Shown: one piece after another, positions 1 through 10,483 of the stretch
How positions within the stretch are numbered: the first letter of the stretch is position 1
Layout: each line of letters opens with the position of its first letter
Source of the DNA: Anagrus nilaparvatae
Taxonomy: Eukaryota; Arthropoda; Insecta; Hymenoptera; Mymaridae
Reading direction: 5' to 3'
Assembly: GCA_022575985.1 (NCBI GenBank)
Contig: JAKSXM010000040.1
Location: forward strand, 11,054,001 to 11,118,000
Length of the DNA: 64,000 bases
Translations under genes and position numbers: made by a program
Notes under the pieces: model-generated
The model's input: the letters and a program-made list of their open reading frames with translations, nothing else
Database searches by the model: none
What the model was told of the DNA's origin: nothing

Positions 1-660
1 ATTTGAGGATATTTTAATTACAAAAATTAAAACTCAAGGTGTATTCTTATTTTTTTTGGACACGGAAACGTTTGAGGGGAGTTGAATGTGGGCACTAGGG
101 TCGTATAAAGGGCCAAGCATGAGTTAAAAACATTTTTTATATTCATCTTTGATTACAGAGTCTCAAAAAACAGAAGAATACACATTAAGTTTTAATTTTC
201 CTAATAAAATTATTTTTAACTCGTTTGGGGGGATGAATGGGGGCACTGGGGTGGCCTAGAGGACCAAGCATTGGTTAAACACATTTTTTATATTCATCTT
301 TGGTTTCAGCGCCTCAGAAAACATAATACACATTGAGTTTTAGTTTTTGTAATAAAAATTGGTAGAAAACATTTTTTATATTCGTTTTTGGTTTCACCGT
401 CGCAAAAAATATAAGAATTCATATTAAATTTTAATTTTTTAATAAAAATATTTTTAACCGTTTGGGGGGGGGGTATGAATGGGGGAAAAGGGGTCGTCTA
501 CAGGGCCAAACGTTGGTGACAAACATTTTTTGTATACATTTTTGGTATAAGCATCCCAAAAAACATGAGTATATAGTTCAATTTTCATTTTTCAAAAAAA
601 AAAAAATTTTCACTCCTTTGGGGAAGTTATGGGGGCGCTGGGGGCAGATTGGCTAGTTTT
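1..660. repeat. Degenerate tandem repeat, unit about 155 bp
   Basis: The phrase 'aaacattttttatattcat' recurs near 127, 280, 367 and 522, each time followed by a 'ttggtttcagcg'-like stretch and an AT-rich run, and then (except in the shortened third unit) a G-run ('tttgggggg...atgaatgggggcac') and 'agggccaagc'. Spacing is about 153, 87 and 155 bp, so one unit is shortened. The short open frame at 462-656 lies inside the repeat and looks incidental. Confidence 0.75.
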
Positions 661-1982
661 ATTGCATTTCTATGATCATAATCGGTTTTAGCACCACCAA
701 AAACCCCTATACCGAAGGTCTACCCTCTGGTACATGATTTTATTTTTTGTGTGCCTGTTTAATACAGCTAATGGAGTTTAATGGAGCTTTCAAGCTCCGT
801 AGCAGCCAAAGTTGAGACTTTAGAGCTTTGTGTAAATGGAGACTTTTTTTCAGGATAATAAAATCTAAAAAATACGAAAAATTCACCTAATTTGATTGAA
901 CCGCCATTTCCTATTCATTTGTGTTGGGTCCTTTTTCGAAAAATCTCAAAATTAAAAACAAAAGTTATTTCAGTTTTTTGAGTATTTGACCATGTTTTCG
1001 TAAATATTTTTGAGCGCGGATGATCGCAAATGAAAATTTGTTTTATTTTTCATTAGTTAAAAAAAAAATAAAATGGGCATATCTCTCAAATTTTTTTAAA
1101 TCGCTGCCAAAGTAGAAATTTAAGAAGAAAAAAAAATTATTTTGAACGGTTTATGGTCTACCAATTCCAAAAATAATTTTATCTCAAAGTATATCGTCTC
1201 ACCTTTTGAATGAGAAGTCGCAAGATCATTTTAACAGAATCGTTTTACCATGGAAGTATCAGAAAGACGACTAAAAAGTCGCTAAAAATTTACTTTTTTT
1301 TTCTTCATTAATAGGCTGCCAATCAGAGCTGAAGACATCTGTTGTTCTTAAAACTTCAGGATCCTATTTTTTTTAGGTGTACTTTGACCGAATACAATTA
1401 GTTTTTTAATATCTTTCGTGGGCCAATTCACTATATAGATCCGGGCATAGCCTTTATTTTTAATTGAACTGCTATGTAAGGAAAAATTGTGAAACTTATT
1501 TATAATATGTTGAACAGGTTTGGGTAAAATTTCTCTAGTTCTACAGGTTAATAAAAAATTATCATGATGTTTAGTAATGCAAAGTTTTTTTGAGAATTTT
1601 GTTGCCTTTGTTATGTTAGGTTAGCAGATAATTTATAATTATTTAATTAGAATTTTTTTATATTAAAAATTTAGATTATGAGTGTGTGTGTTTTTTTTTC
1701 GAGCCACGTACTGGGTTTCTAGGTCCAGTGCCGTAATTTCTCTCACTACTCACGATTTAAAATTTCAATTGTGTCCCGAAATTTAATAAATTGAATTAGA
1801 AGAAAAACGTTAAATTATTTAGTAATAATTTATCTTAATTTAAAAAAATTAAAGAAATAAAAAAAATTTAGTTAGGTCGCGAGCACGATTCTTCAATCTG
1901 CATGAGAATAGAATTAAGAAAATTTTGTTTGGAATTTTGAATAGAATTCTTAATAAATGAATTGAAAATTTTACTTACTTTT
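661..1982. other. AT-rich stretch with no gene seen
   Basis: I see no long open frame, RNA gene or terminal repeat. The stretch is rich in A/T runs and carries a short TG run near 1681. It forms the left genomic flank of the large LTR element. Confidence 0.6.
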
Positions 1983-3170
1983 GTTCCTTTTTGCTCCACG
2001 TGGACGATGAAAATTTAGAAAAATAAGGACTCGTTCGTTTGATGACAGGAATTTAGGAGTATAATGTAAAAAAAATTTTTAAATGATACTCGAAAAATTT
2101 AAAATTTTAACACAAAAAAACTTATTTATTTAACACAAAAAAAACTTAGTTAAAGAATTACAAAATTTGAATATAAAAATTATTTTAGATATTCTAAGTT
2201 CAAAAAATACAAAAAAAATTAAAATTCCGGATACAAAAATTTTGAATAGTTTAGTAACGAGTGAACGACCTTTGCTATTTCAAGTTCAGAAGTGAATGAC
2301 CGAGAGATGCACTCGATTTCAGTGCCTCGGTCATTGCCCCTTCTCTTTCAAACACCTTCCCATGCGTGGGGCCAGTGTACTTTTCGTAGGGTCTGAATGG
2401 CCCACGCGCAGGAAGAAATGCGTGCGTCTATTTTGGATTTCCTAAACGGAAGGTGGAAATGCATTCATTTTTAATTTTTGGGTTTTTAAATACTCCTAAT
2501 TGATGCATTTCCGCCTTTCGTTTAAGAAATTACGTGTACAATAAAAAGACATACAGACCGGCCAGCAGCGTCGCTTTGAAAAATGTGTACACACACAATA
2601 ATTTTTTACATTTTAGAGATTTCTTTTTTTTCTTATTTATTTATTTATTAAACATACACTTAATTAATTTATTGTTAACCTTTTTTATTTATTAAACTTA
2701 TACTTAATTAAATTATTGTTATTAATTATTTATTTATTTATTTATTTATTTTAAATTTATAAGAAAAATTTTTTAAGTTTTGAAATAAAATTTTAATTTT
2801 AATTACATTTTTATTTATTAGTATGTTAAATTATTTATTTATTTATTTATTTATTAAAATTATTATTTATTATTTATTTATTTAAAAATATTTATAAAAG
2901 ATTAATTAATTTTTTTTTTGATTTTTTTATATAATTATTTGATTTTTTTTTTTTTCCTTTTTTTTTTTTTTTTTTAAACTTAATTATTTATTTAAAAAAA
3001 ACTTATTTATTTATTTATATATATATTTATTAAAATAGTTTAAAAATATAAAAAAAATCGATGGCACCGACGGGATGCAGTGGAAGAAAATGGCGTCCCC
3101 AAAAAAAAATTAGTTAAAATTTAGTTAAACTTTAGAATAAATTATTTCCCGCATTTCTTCCATCACACCT
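1983..3170 (-). repeat. 3' LTR of the 17.2 kb element
   Basis: It matches 18127-19190 over its whole length except for about 141 extra bases at 2395-2536 and small differences in homopolymer tracts. In element orientation it starts around AGGTGTGATGGAAG and ends around GCAAAAAGGAAC. Much of it is TTTA-type low complexity (2635-3035). Near-identity outside the indels points to a relatively recent insertion. Confidence 0.88.
2395..2536. repeat. Hairpin segment present in only one LTR
   Basis: The right LTR reads straight through 'gtctgtacaat', whereas the left LTR carries about 141 extra bases at that point. The extra DNA contains 28-base arms at 2437-2464 and 2503-2530 that are near-perfect reverse complements around a 38-base loop. 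It could be a small foldback insertion in this LTR or a deletion from the other. Confidence 0.7.
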
Positions 3171-3254
3171 CGCCGCCAAGAATGTTGGTAGAGCTTCAAT
3201 TGGAGCCCTAACAACATATACAAATGAACTTACTGTCTAATTTACAACAAAAAC

Positions 3255-4073
3255 TTATTCTTCTACCCAAATATACCCATTGTCGTAGAGATCAATCTTA
3301 TTTTGAAAAATGGAATAGTGACAGACTCTACAATCTGCCACTAATCCTATACTTATAGTTGCCTTCTTACACTTAAGGCACTTAGTGGATGGGGTTTTCG
3401 TAAGTGCAAAATGTTGTCCACTTACTTCTTCCCCTGTCATACAATTATGGCAATGGAAACCATTTTGGTTTGGCACAAATTCGATGAATTTACCATTATA
3501 GCTATAATCTAAGTTCTCACAGCAGAACAAGTCTCTGTGAGGATTATTAAGAGGAGGAATGTCACGTGTCAGGGAACTTAAATAAAAGTTACCCTGGTAG
3601 CCTGTGGCATTACACCCAATACATAGTGGTTGTCCAGAAAAAATGTGCCATTGATTGTGATAGTAGGCTGTCTGCCGGGCTTCTTCTGTTATGTCTGATT
3701 CTTCGCTACAGGCTGGACATTCAGTAAACATGTGATTTCCAATACCTAACAACGGGGCTTCTGCGATGACGAAACCCTCTCCTCCGTAGTTTTCTTCCAA
3801 CAGACTCACTAAATGAAACCTACTGTGATAAATTTCTTCAGAATCAAGTACTGAGGGTACTCTTTTATTGCATGGCGGCAACGCAGATGAAGGCAAATGG
3901 CAATATATTATGGATGCAATTACATCCATAGCATTCTTGATAATAAACGGACTCCCTGTCCTCAGGTGGTCCCTATATTTCAGGAGCCCTATATAAACTC
4001 CTAGTAATAGGTTATTTCCTTCAGCAATAAATTGCTGAAGCAAAAGATGGATTGGCGTACTAACAGGACCCAT
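3255..4073 (-). CDS. Cys-rich accessory ORF downstream of env
   Basis: A 272-codon open frame starts at an ATG (4073) and lies 156 bp past the env stop, between env and the 3' LTR, where accessory genes of complex retroviruses sit. I do not recognise the family. The C-terminal two-thirds hold several Cys pairs (CPAC, CIGC, CC, CHNC, CLKC, CRVC) with interspersed His, suggesting a multi-site zinc-binding fold; the N-terminal part is hydrophobic/alpha-helical in character (for example HLLLQQF and NLLLGVYIGLL) with no clear signal peptide. The frame is long and uninterrupted in very AT-rich DNA, and its base composition resembles that of pol rather than the LTR. No function is assigned. A captured host gene or a diverged viral regulatory protein are both possible. 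Confidence 0.65.
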   Translation of the reverse strand: MGPVSTPIHLLLQQFIAEGNNLLLGVYIGLLKYRDHLRTGSPFIIKNAMDVIASIIYCHLPSSALPPCNKRVPSVLDSEEIYHSRFHLVSLLEENYGGEGFVIAEAPLLGIGNHMFTECPACSEESDITEEARQTAYYHNQWHIFSGQPLCIGCNATGYQGNFYLSSLTRDIPPLNNPHRDLFCCENLDYSYNGKFIEFVPNQNGFHCHNCMTGEEVSGQHFALTKTPSTKCLKCKKATISIGLVADCRVCHYSIFQNKIDLYDNGYIWVEE

Positions 4074-4229
4074 TCTAAATTAAAAAAATAGGTTAACATT
4101 AGTTTCTATAACAAAATAATAACTTAACAACTAGATGGATACTACAAGTAACCTTAAAATTAACTTAAAACTACCTAAATTTTTACAAAAAATTTTATCT
4201 AGTTTGCGAAACACCCCTTCTTGAACGTC

Positions 4230-6206
4230 TTACTTGATTCCAAATGTTTGTAAGGCATTTGTTCTTTCTCTAGCTAGGGGTTGAGTTTGGGATGGGGGTA
4301 TTGGTGGATAAATACAATTTATTGGTTCAGGATTTAGGGGGTCATTTTCTCCCTTTTCTAAATCTGGTTGGGGTTTGCGTGGTCTGGTATTGGCTAAGTG
4401 GATAAACAGCTGAGTGACCGACGCAAAAAATGCTCCCAACAGACGTAACGACCAGCCGAAAAGCGAGTGTAGCGTGTAACATCTGATGATAGCGTCTATT
4501 ACTAGTTTGAAGAACTGAAGAATCATTAAAATTGCTAGTATTCCTGCACTGATTGTTCCGAAACTGATAAACTTGGCCCACAAACGATCCCAGGCTCCTT
4601 CTGCTAACTTTTCCATCTCTTCTTGGTTGAATAGGTTGACAAGACTCCCGCCTTGATTGACGGTAGCCTTACCTACCATTCCTCTTGCTATGGTGTTGAG
4701 CAAGGCTGGCTTTTCCAAAGGGAAGTTTATATGATCCCTGAGGTTTTCTAAATCTTTTGAAGTATAGATCCCACTATTAGCGAGATCTACCGGGTCCTTG
4801 TATTGCCAAGTTAGTTCAGTTTGTAGATTTATTATTGTAGGAGGAACTGCAAGTACTGGCCGTGGTGAAATTTGGTACCAAGAGGTCCCAATCTTGTAAT
4901 AAGATGGTATCATTGGGTTACAGTTGACTTGAGTTCCCTTTTTAAGAAGAATATGTGTTCTTGGAGTGAGAAAATAAGTTTTGTTTTTTCTTTCTACTTG
5001 AAGCTGGTTGTAACACTCGTTCCCGTGCTTGACAGCGACCTCTGTCGGGAGGCACTTCATGATATGAATCGCTTCACCACTTACCACCGCCATATATCCA
5101 GGGGTTTGTTTCATGAGATGATAAGCATACTCATCTGGGGCAAAGGCTGCTATAGCTAAAGAATTTTTGATAGTCTCTCTCTCTAAATTGCAACGTTGTA
5201 GGACTACATCTAAATACAACTGGGTCATTTTTTGGCGCTGATTACGATCAGTGTAAACAAATTTGTTATTTACATACAAAAACAAATCTAAATTTTGCAC
5301 AGTGTTAAATTTTCGAGTAAAAGGAGAGCCCCTACCGTTAGTTTGAATTAAAAATAATTTGGGGTGTTCGCTTCTTATTAATGTAGTACCGCATACGTTC
5401 TCGTACCCTTTTACAGTAAGGGCGAACGTAATTTCCTTACTTTCTAAAGTGTACATAGTTTGTAATTCTGCCATCGTTTTGTCGGTTACTTTTGTGGATT
5501 TGCCTTCGTAAATCAAGCTATATTTATCCGCGTTGCATCGATCTTCCGGCAGAGAGCTCCAGAAGGAGTTTCCACCTTTCATATCGATGCAAGTAGTGTC
5601 GGACATTCGACAAGTTGTTCCGGATTTAAAATGTATTTTATCATTATTTAGATTGGCTTTAGCGGTATAAGCCATTAAAGTTATTTTTAACGTGCCCTGC
5701 ACGAGGACATTTGTCCAACTGCCATAGTAATCGGCAAATGGAGCACCGTGACAGCTTGATTCAGAGGCACTTCCAGCAAAGGTTCAGCTATAAGATTGAA
5801 TTTGATTAACGCGGACTCCTGTGATGACGTGGCTATCCAAGAACTTGAGATTGCCGGTCTGGTGGAGCAGTTGGCAGGCATCACGTCCAATTTCGTGTAT
5901 GTACTGCTGAATACCATTTTCTACTGGAATTAGATAATCAAAAATACTACTTTTGTGTACTTGCCGAAGCACTTCCAATTTACACTGTATAACCGGTATA
6001 TCAGCGAATTCAACTAACTGTAACAATTGTATATCAACTATTTCACTGCTAGCATTGCTAACAGGTATATCGCAAGGACCTACTTCCAGAAGAGAAATGG
6101 TAGTCAGGTTCAAAATTTTCGATCCGCAGTCGTAGCCAATCATTGCTGACGTCTGTTTCACCATTAGCGTAATAAAAAAATAGAAAAAGAGCTTGAAGAT
6201 AGACAT
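4230..6206 (-). pseudogene. env: env-like glycoprotein, broken by one in-frame stop
   Basis: This frame begins 20 bases after the pol stop, the usual env position. The first 140 codons (6206-5784) open with a hydrophobic signal-peptide-like start (FKLFFYFFITLM) and carry paired Cys. A TGA at 5784-5786 ends that part, yet the same reading frame stays open down to 4230, with a 490-codon stretch from 5702. The distal part has many Cys and Asn-x-Ser/Thr sites in the presumed ectodomain, one strong membrane segment at about residues 381-402 of that stretch (GILAILMILQFFKLVI), a second hydrophobic stretch, and a Pro-rich cytoplasmic tail. In family terms it reminds me of the glycoproteins shared by chuvirus-like arthropod viruses and some insect LTR elements rather than the baculovirus-F type of gypsy, but this is from pattern memory only. 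As it stands, a full-length product needs stop readthrough; simple decay is likelier. Confidence 0.75.
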
Positions 6207-6226
6207 TCTAGAACAGAAAAATAAGG

Positions 6227-9200
6227 TTAAACATCATCTATGAAATACCCCATTTGTAGCCTATCACAGTGAACAACTTTCGACCCTTTTTTAGTTTTTA
6301 TTTTAACATTTCCGTTATTATATACTTGTTCTACCAGATAGGGACCTTCAGAAGGATTTTCGAGTTTGTGCGGCTTAGGACCTTTATATAACCAAACTTT
6401 ATCCTCTACCTGGTAGTTTTGGATTCTGGCTTTCTTATCATATTGTATTTTAGATTTCTCTTTGGCTAGAACTAAATTATCATGTGCCAATTTCTGAATC
6501 TCAATTAATTTCGTTACTAAATCTTTTAAATAATTTTCATAGGTGGGAAGTTGTTCACCCTCTGTGATTGGTGAATATGAAGGCATTCGGGCTAATTTCC
6601 CAAATACAATTTCATATGGCGTAAATCGTGTTCCTTCGTGCACCGAGGTGTTATAGGAGAAAGTTGCCAGGGCCAGATATTCATTCCAAGTTTCTGCTGA
6701 TTCAGTATACTGGCGCAAATATTCGGTTAAAACAATATGCGATCTTTCTAACGAGCCGTTACTGGCGGGATGATAACTGGTGGTCTTAACCTGGTCAATC
6801 TTAAACCTTTTAGCAACTCGCTGCATGAGGGTGGACAAGAAATTTTGGCCCTGATCCGTTAAAATTTTTAACGGGGAAGAAAAAGTACAGATAACCCTTT
6901 GTATGAACGCTGTAGCGATCGTATCGGCTTGTGCGTCAGGTATCGCTACAGCGATCAAAAACTTAGATAATAAACATTGACAAGTGAGTATAAATCGGTT
7001 TTCATTTCGAGTTAGAGGGAGCGGACCAACGATGTCCAAAGCACATTTTTCAAACGCTGACCCTGGAGTATCAGTAATTGTAAGCGGACGCCTATTTTTA
7101 ACACGTCTTAGCTTTTTTAATTGACAACTTACACAAAATTGTATTCGCTTCCTAATATCCTCTCTTAAATTTTCCCAATAAAAGTTTTGTTTAATTCGTG
7201 CGTACGTTTTTGCACAACCCTTATGCCCTCCCTGTAGTGAGGTATGCATTTCATTAAAAATTTTATCCCTCCCATCTTTAGGGACATACTCTAAACTAGC
7301 AATACAAATTATTATTGAAAATGTCTTATCATTAAAAATTTGCGTAAAAACGGAGAGGAATTCTCCCCAAGATATATTACTTATATTAGCACTCTTTGCT
7401 AAACTAAACGACTGAACCTTATCTTCTATTAACTTAGATCTCAACTTAACTAGTAATTCTAATAGCTTTTGCTTCTTTAATAAAACAGATTCGTTTTCTT
7501 CTAAACACAGTCCGTAGTAGCGTTTACGATTTATAACACAGCGCTTTACACTCCCAGGAACATATTTAGATCGCTGTTCTAATCGATTTTTCTTAAAAAT
7601 CTTGCTAGCTCCTTCATCCAATGGTTTACCAGTGGGGTCCACAAAATAAATTAGATGATTTCTGCAATATTCCAAAGATTCTCTGGAGTACTGTAAAAAT
7701 CTCTTAGGATTTTCTCGATGAGCTCGTTCTTCTTCAGTTATATCCCGCTCAGAAGTTATGCTGTCTGGATCTTCGCTGCTTTTACTGCCTGGTAACTCGT
7801 CCCAACTATTTTCTGATTCTGAGATAACAATTTTTCTTGGTGCTTTACGCTTTTGAGTCTTTTCTGATTCTCCTGACTCTGAACTATCATAAACAACGTT
7901 CTTAGTTGCCTGCTGAACTTTATCGTTTTGCGGAGACTTTTTCCTACTGGCTTCTACTTCTTTAGGCTCAGTTTTATTCAGTTTTGGACAGCCTCTTTTT
8001 CTAGGTGGTGGTTTAGGAGGTTCTGGCTGATTTTGTGGCTCATTTTCTCTCGTAGGTTCGTTTACAGGCTCAACTTGATTACTTGGCTCAGGTTCAGGTA
8101 TTATTTCTTCTATCAGAGGTGGCTGAGCCACTCTTCTAGCTTGAGCTCTAGTGGTGAAGTTTATCAATGCCTCATTTGCTTCTGGTACTGGGGGATTTCG
8201 TGAAAGTGCATCTGCGTTCACTTGTCGTTTTCCAGCACGATAAATTATGTCGAAATCATAGTCAGAGAGATAGAATCGCCAACGTAGTACTCTGGCATTA
8301 GAATCCGCTGACTTAAATGACACTAATGGTTTATGGTCTGTTACTACGGTAAAATGCGTGTTATAGACGTAATGTCTGAAATGTTTAACGCCAAAAACTA
8401 TGGCTAATGCCTCGAGTTCATAAACGGGGTAGCGTAGCTCTGGCCCTTGCAGGGTGCGTGAGGCATATGCTATTGACCTATCTTCTCCCAGTTTTCCTTG
8501 AGACAAGATGGCCCCTATGGCCACATTCGATGCGTCCGTCGTAATTATGAATTCCTCTTTAAAGTTTGGAAATATGAGAACAGGAGTGCTACACAACTTT
8601 TCTTTTAGTAGATTAAAAGCTTTATTTGCTTCCTCATCCCATATAAACTCTTTTTCTTTTTGTAACAATTTCGTCATTGGTTTTACTAGATTTGCAAAGT
8701 TCGGTATGAACTTTGAGTAATAGGTACAAAGACCTAAATACTGTCGAATATTTTTGACTGTTTTTGGCACAGGAAATCTTTTTACGGCTTCGATCTTTTT
8801 GGGATCGACTCGTAAACCATCCTTGCTTATTATGTGGCCAAGATAAGTAACAGAGCGACGCAAGAATTCGGACTTGTCTATCTGCAATTTTAAATTAAAT
8901 TTTGCTAGAGCCTCCATTACCATTTTAAAACGTTCTGCATGTTCCTTTAAATTCTTAGCGAAAATTATAATGTCGTTGATATAAACTAAACAAACTTTTC
9001 CAAGTAATTTCCCCAAGGCTAGATTGATTAAACGCTGAAACGATGAAGGCGCATTCTTAAGGCCAAAAGCCATTCTACGGAATTGCCAATGACCATAAGG
9101 GGTTGAAAAAGCACATTTATGGGCGTCCTGGGGGTCTATTTTCACTTGAAAAAATCCTTGTGCCAAATCAAGGGTCGTGTAATACTCATAACCTCCTGCT

Positions 9201-10483
9201 TGATCGAATAACTCGGCTATATTTGGTAATGGGTAACAGTTAGCTACAGTTATTTGGTTAATCTCCCTAAAATCTATGACCAATCTCCATCTTTTGACTC
9301 CCTTTGAGTCAGGCTTCTTTGGGACCATCAAAATTGGACTCTGATATGGAGATTCTGACGGCTCTATGATACCCCTACGTAGCATATCGCGAACTTGTCG
9401 ATCCACTTCATCTCTCAAGTTATAAGGTATTCGATATTGTTTTACTGTTATAGGCTGATCGTTGGTCAACTGGTTTTGATGGAGAAAATTATCTGTTCCT
9501 CCTAATTCATCTCCCTCGAGATAAAATAAATCCGCATGTTCTTCTATGAGACTATGGATGTGGGCTCTCTCTTCTTCGTTCAGATGATCTAGTCTCAGCA
9601 AGGTTTTCAATTTATCAGAACGTGACATGTTTTCTTCAAATTTTTGTTCTACATCTTCATCTTCAGATCCATAGAAATATATCTGGCCTTCTGCGTTGGG
9701 ATCGCTTTCTATAGAATCCTGAAAATCTTTCAAATAAGTGTAATTTTCGTCCTCTCCTATTTGTTCGACTGCCCAGAGGGAATGAATTGTCTTTACGTTA
9801 TTGTAATCTTTGTACTTTTCTTCTCCAGAATAATTGTAATCTTCGTCTATTTCTAATGAGTCTGGGAATAAACTACTTTGATGTTTCAAAAGATGTTGTA
9901 AAGTTACTTCAGTATCTTCCAGAAACATGTTGTCTACAAAACTTAGTCCATGACTGTTTTTGGTTTCATCTTCGTCTTCGGAACCTGCCTCAGATGATTC
10001 TGCTGAACTGATAATATCCAAATCGCTGTCAAAATTAACTTTCTTCACATTCACCGAGTAACAATCTGAACTGGAATTTTCTGTTCTCGTATCGTTTCCC
10101 TCGTTTTCCATGCGAAATGGGACTCCTTTCCCTCGAATGACTACTATCTTTTTACCATAGTCTATTTTACAACTTCCTTCGTAAAAGAATGGATTACCTA
10201 ACATACCATCGAAGGGTATATTTATATTATCTGGAGCTACATGAAAGACGGCTGATTCGCCATGAATTACCATAGCTAGCGCTCCTAAAGTTGGTACTGG
10301 ATCTTCGGTAATTCCTTTTAGGATTACTTTAAACTCGGTAGCTATTTCCACGTTTTTAGGTACTATTGAACTTTTAATGATGTTGAGCTGCGCTCCCGTA
10401 TCCAGCATCAAGGTTATTTGTTTACCGTTATGAAGATTGGTAACTGATATATACGGTACAGTGTCGTAAGATTTTAAATCCAA
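6227..10483 (-). CDS. pol: Pol polyprotein: protease, RT, RNase H, integrase
   Basis: A 1418-codon open frame in Ty3/gypsy order. The aspartic protease shows LMLDTGAQ (Asp28). RT spans roughly 350-590, with the LDLAQGFFQ motif and a catalytic Y501-I-N503-D, where the family has Tyr-x-Asp-Asp. RNase H has Asp650, Glu689 and Asp716. Integrase has a zinc-binding H1080-H1087-C1117-C1120 set and D1150, D1210, E1246, the last pair separated by 35 residues as in the D,D-35-E family, then a GPY/F-like module (residues around GPYLVEQV). About 310 residues between RNase H and integrase (765-1075) form an unusual Pro/Glu-rich, Ser-acidic and then basic linker. The listed start is a TTG; the frame stays open upstream into the end of gag (gag stop at 10474), so expression by a -1 shift or reinitiation is expected. 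I see no canonical slippery heptamer. The Asn in RT probably disables polymerisation. Confidence 0.92.
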   Translation of the reverse strand: MDLKSYDTVPYISVTNLHNGKQITLMLDTGAQLNIIKSSIVPKNVEIATEFKVILKGITEDPVPTLGALAMVIHGESAVFHVAPDNINIPFDGMLGNPFFYEGSCKIDYGKKIVVIRGKGVPFRMENEGNDTRTENSSSDCYSVNVKKVNFDSDLDIISSAESSEAGSEDEDETKNSHGLSFVDNMFLEDTEVTLQHLLKHQSSLFPDSLEIDEDYNYSGEEKYKDYNNVKTIHSLWAVEQIGEDENYTYLKDFQDSIESDPNAEGQIYFYGSEDEDVEQKFEENMSRSDKLKTLLRLDHLNEEERAHIHSLIEEHADLFYLEGDELGGTDNFLHQNQLTNDQPITVKQYRIPYNLRDEVDRQVRDMLRRGIIEPSESPYQSPILMVPKKPDSKGVKRWRLVIDFREINQITVANCYPLPNIAELFDQAGGYEYYTTLDLAQGFFQVKIDPQDAHKCAFSTPYGHWQFRRMAFGLKNAPSSFQRLINLALGKLLGKVCLVYINDIIIFAKNLKEHAERFKMVMEALAKFNLKLQIDKSEFLRRSVTYLGHIISKDGLRVDPKKIEAVKRFPVPKTVKNIRQYLGLCTYYSKFIPNFANLVKPMTKLLQKEKEFIWDEEANKAFNLLKEKLCSTPVLIFPNFKEEFIITTDASNVAIGAILSQGKLGEDRSIAYASRTLQGPELRYPVYELEALAIVFGVKHFRHYVYNTHFTVVTDHKPLVSFKSADSNARVLRWRFYLSDYDFDIIYRAGKRQVNADALSRNPPVPEANEALINFTTRAQARRVAQPPLIEEIIPEPEPSNQVEPVNEPTRENEPQNQPEPPKPPPRKRGCPKLNKTEPKEVEASRKKSPQNDKVQQATKNVVYDSSESGESEKTQKRKAPRKIVISESENSWDELPGSKSSEDPDSITSERDITEEERAHRENPKRFLQYSRESLEYCRNHLIYFVDPTGKPLDEGASKIFKKNRLEQRSKYVPGSVKRCVINRKRYYGLCLEENESVLLKKQKLLELLVKLRSKLIEDKVQSFSLAKSANISNISWGEFLSVFTQIFNDKTFSIIICIASLEYVPKDGRDKIFNEMHTSLQGGHKGCAKTYARIKQNFYWENLREDIRKRIQFCVSCQLKKLRRVKNRRPLTITDTPGSAFEKCALDIVGPLPLTRNENRFILTCQCLLSKFLIAVAIPDAQADTIATAFIQRVICTFSSPLKILTDQGQNFLSTLMQRVAKRFKIDQVKTTSYHPASNGSLERSHIVLTEYLRQYTESAETWNEYLALATFSYNTSVHEGTRFTPYEIVFGKLARMPSYSPITEGEQLPTYENYLKDLVTKLIEIQKLAHDNLVLAKEKSKIQYDKKARIQNYQVEDKVWLYKGPKPHKLENPSEGPYLVEQVYNNGNVKIKTKKGSKVVHCDRLQMGYFIDDV

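Noticed and set aside
4872..5159. Plus-strand frames opposite env and pol (also 7928-8203, 12133-12399)
   Set aside because: They mirror real minus-strand genes and show no independent features.
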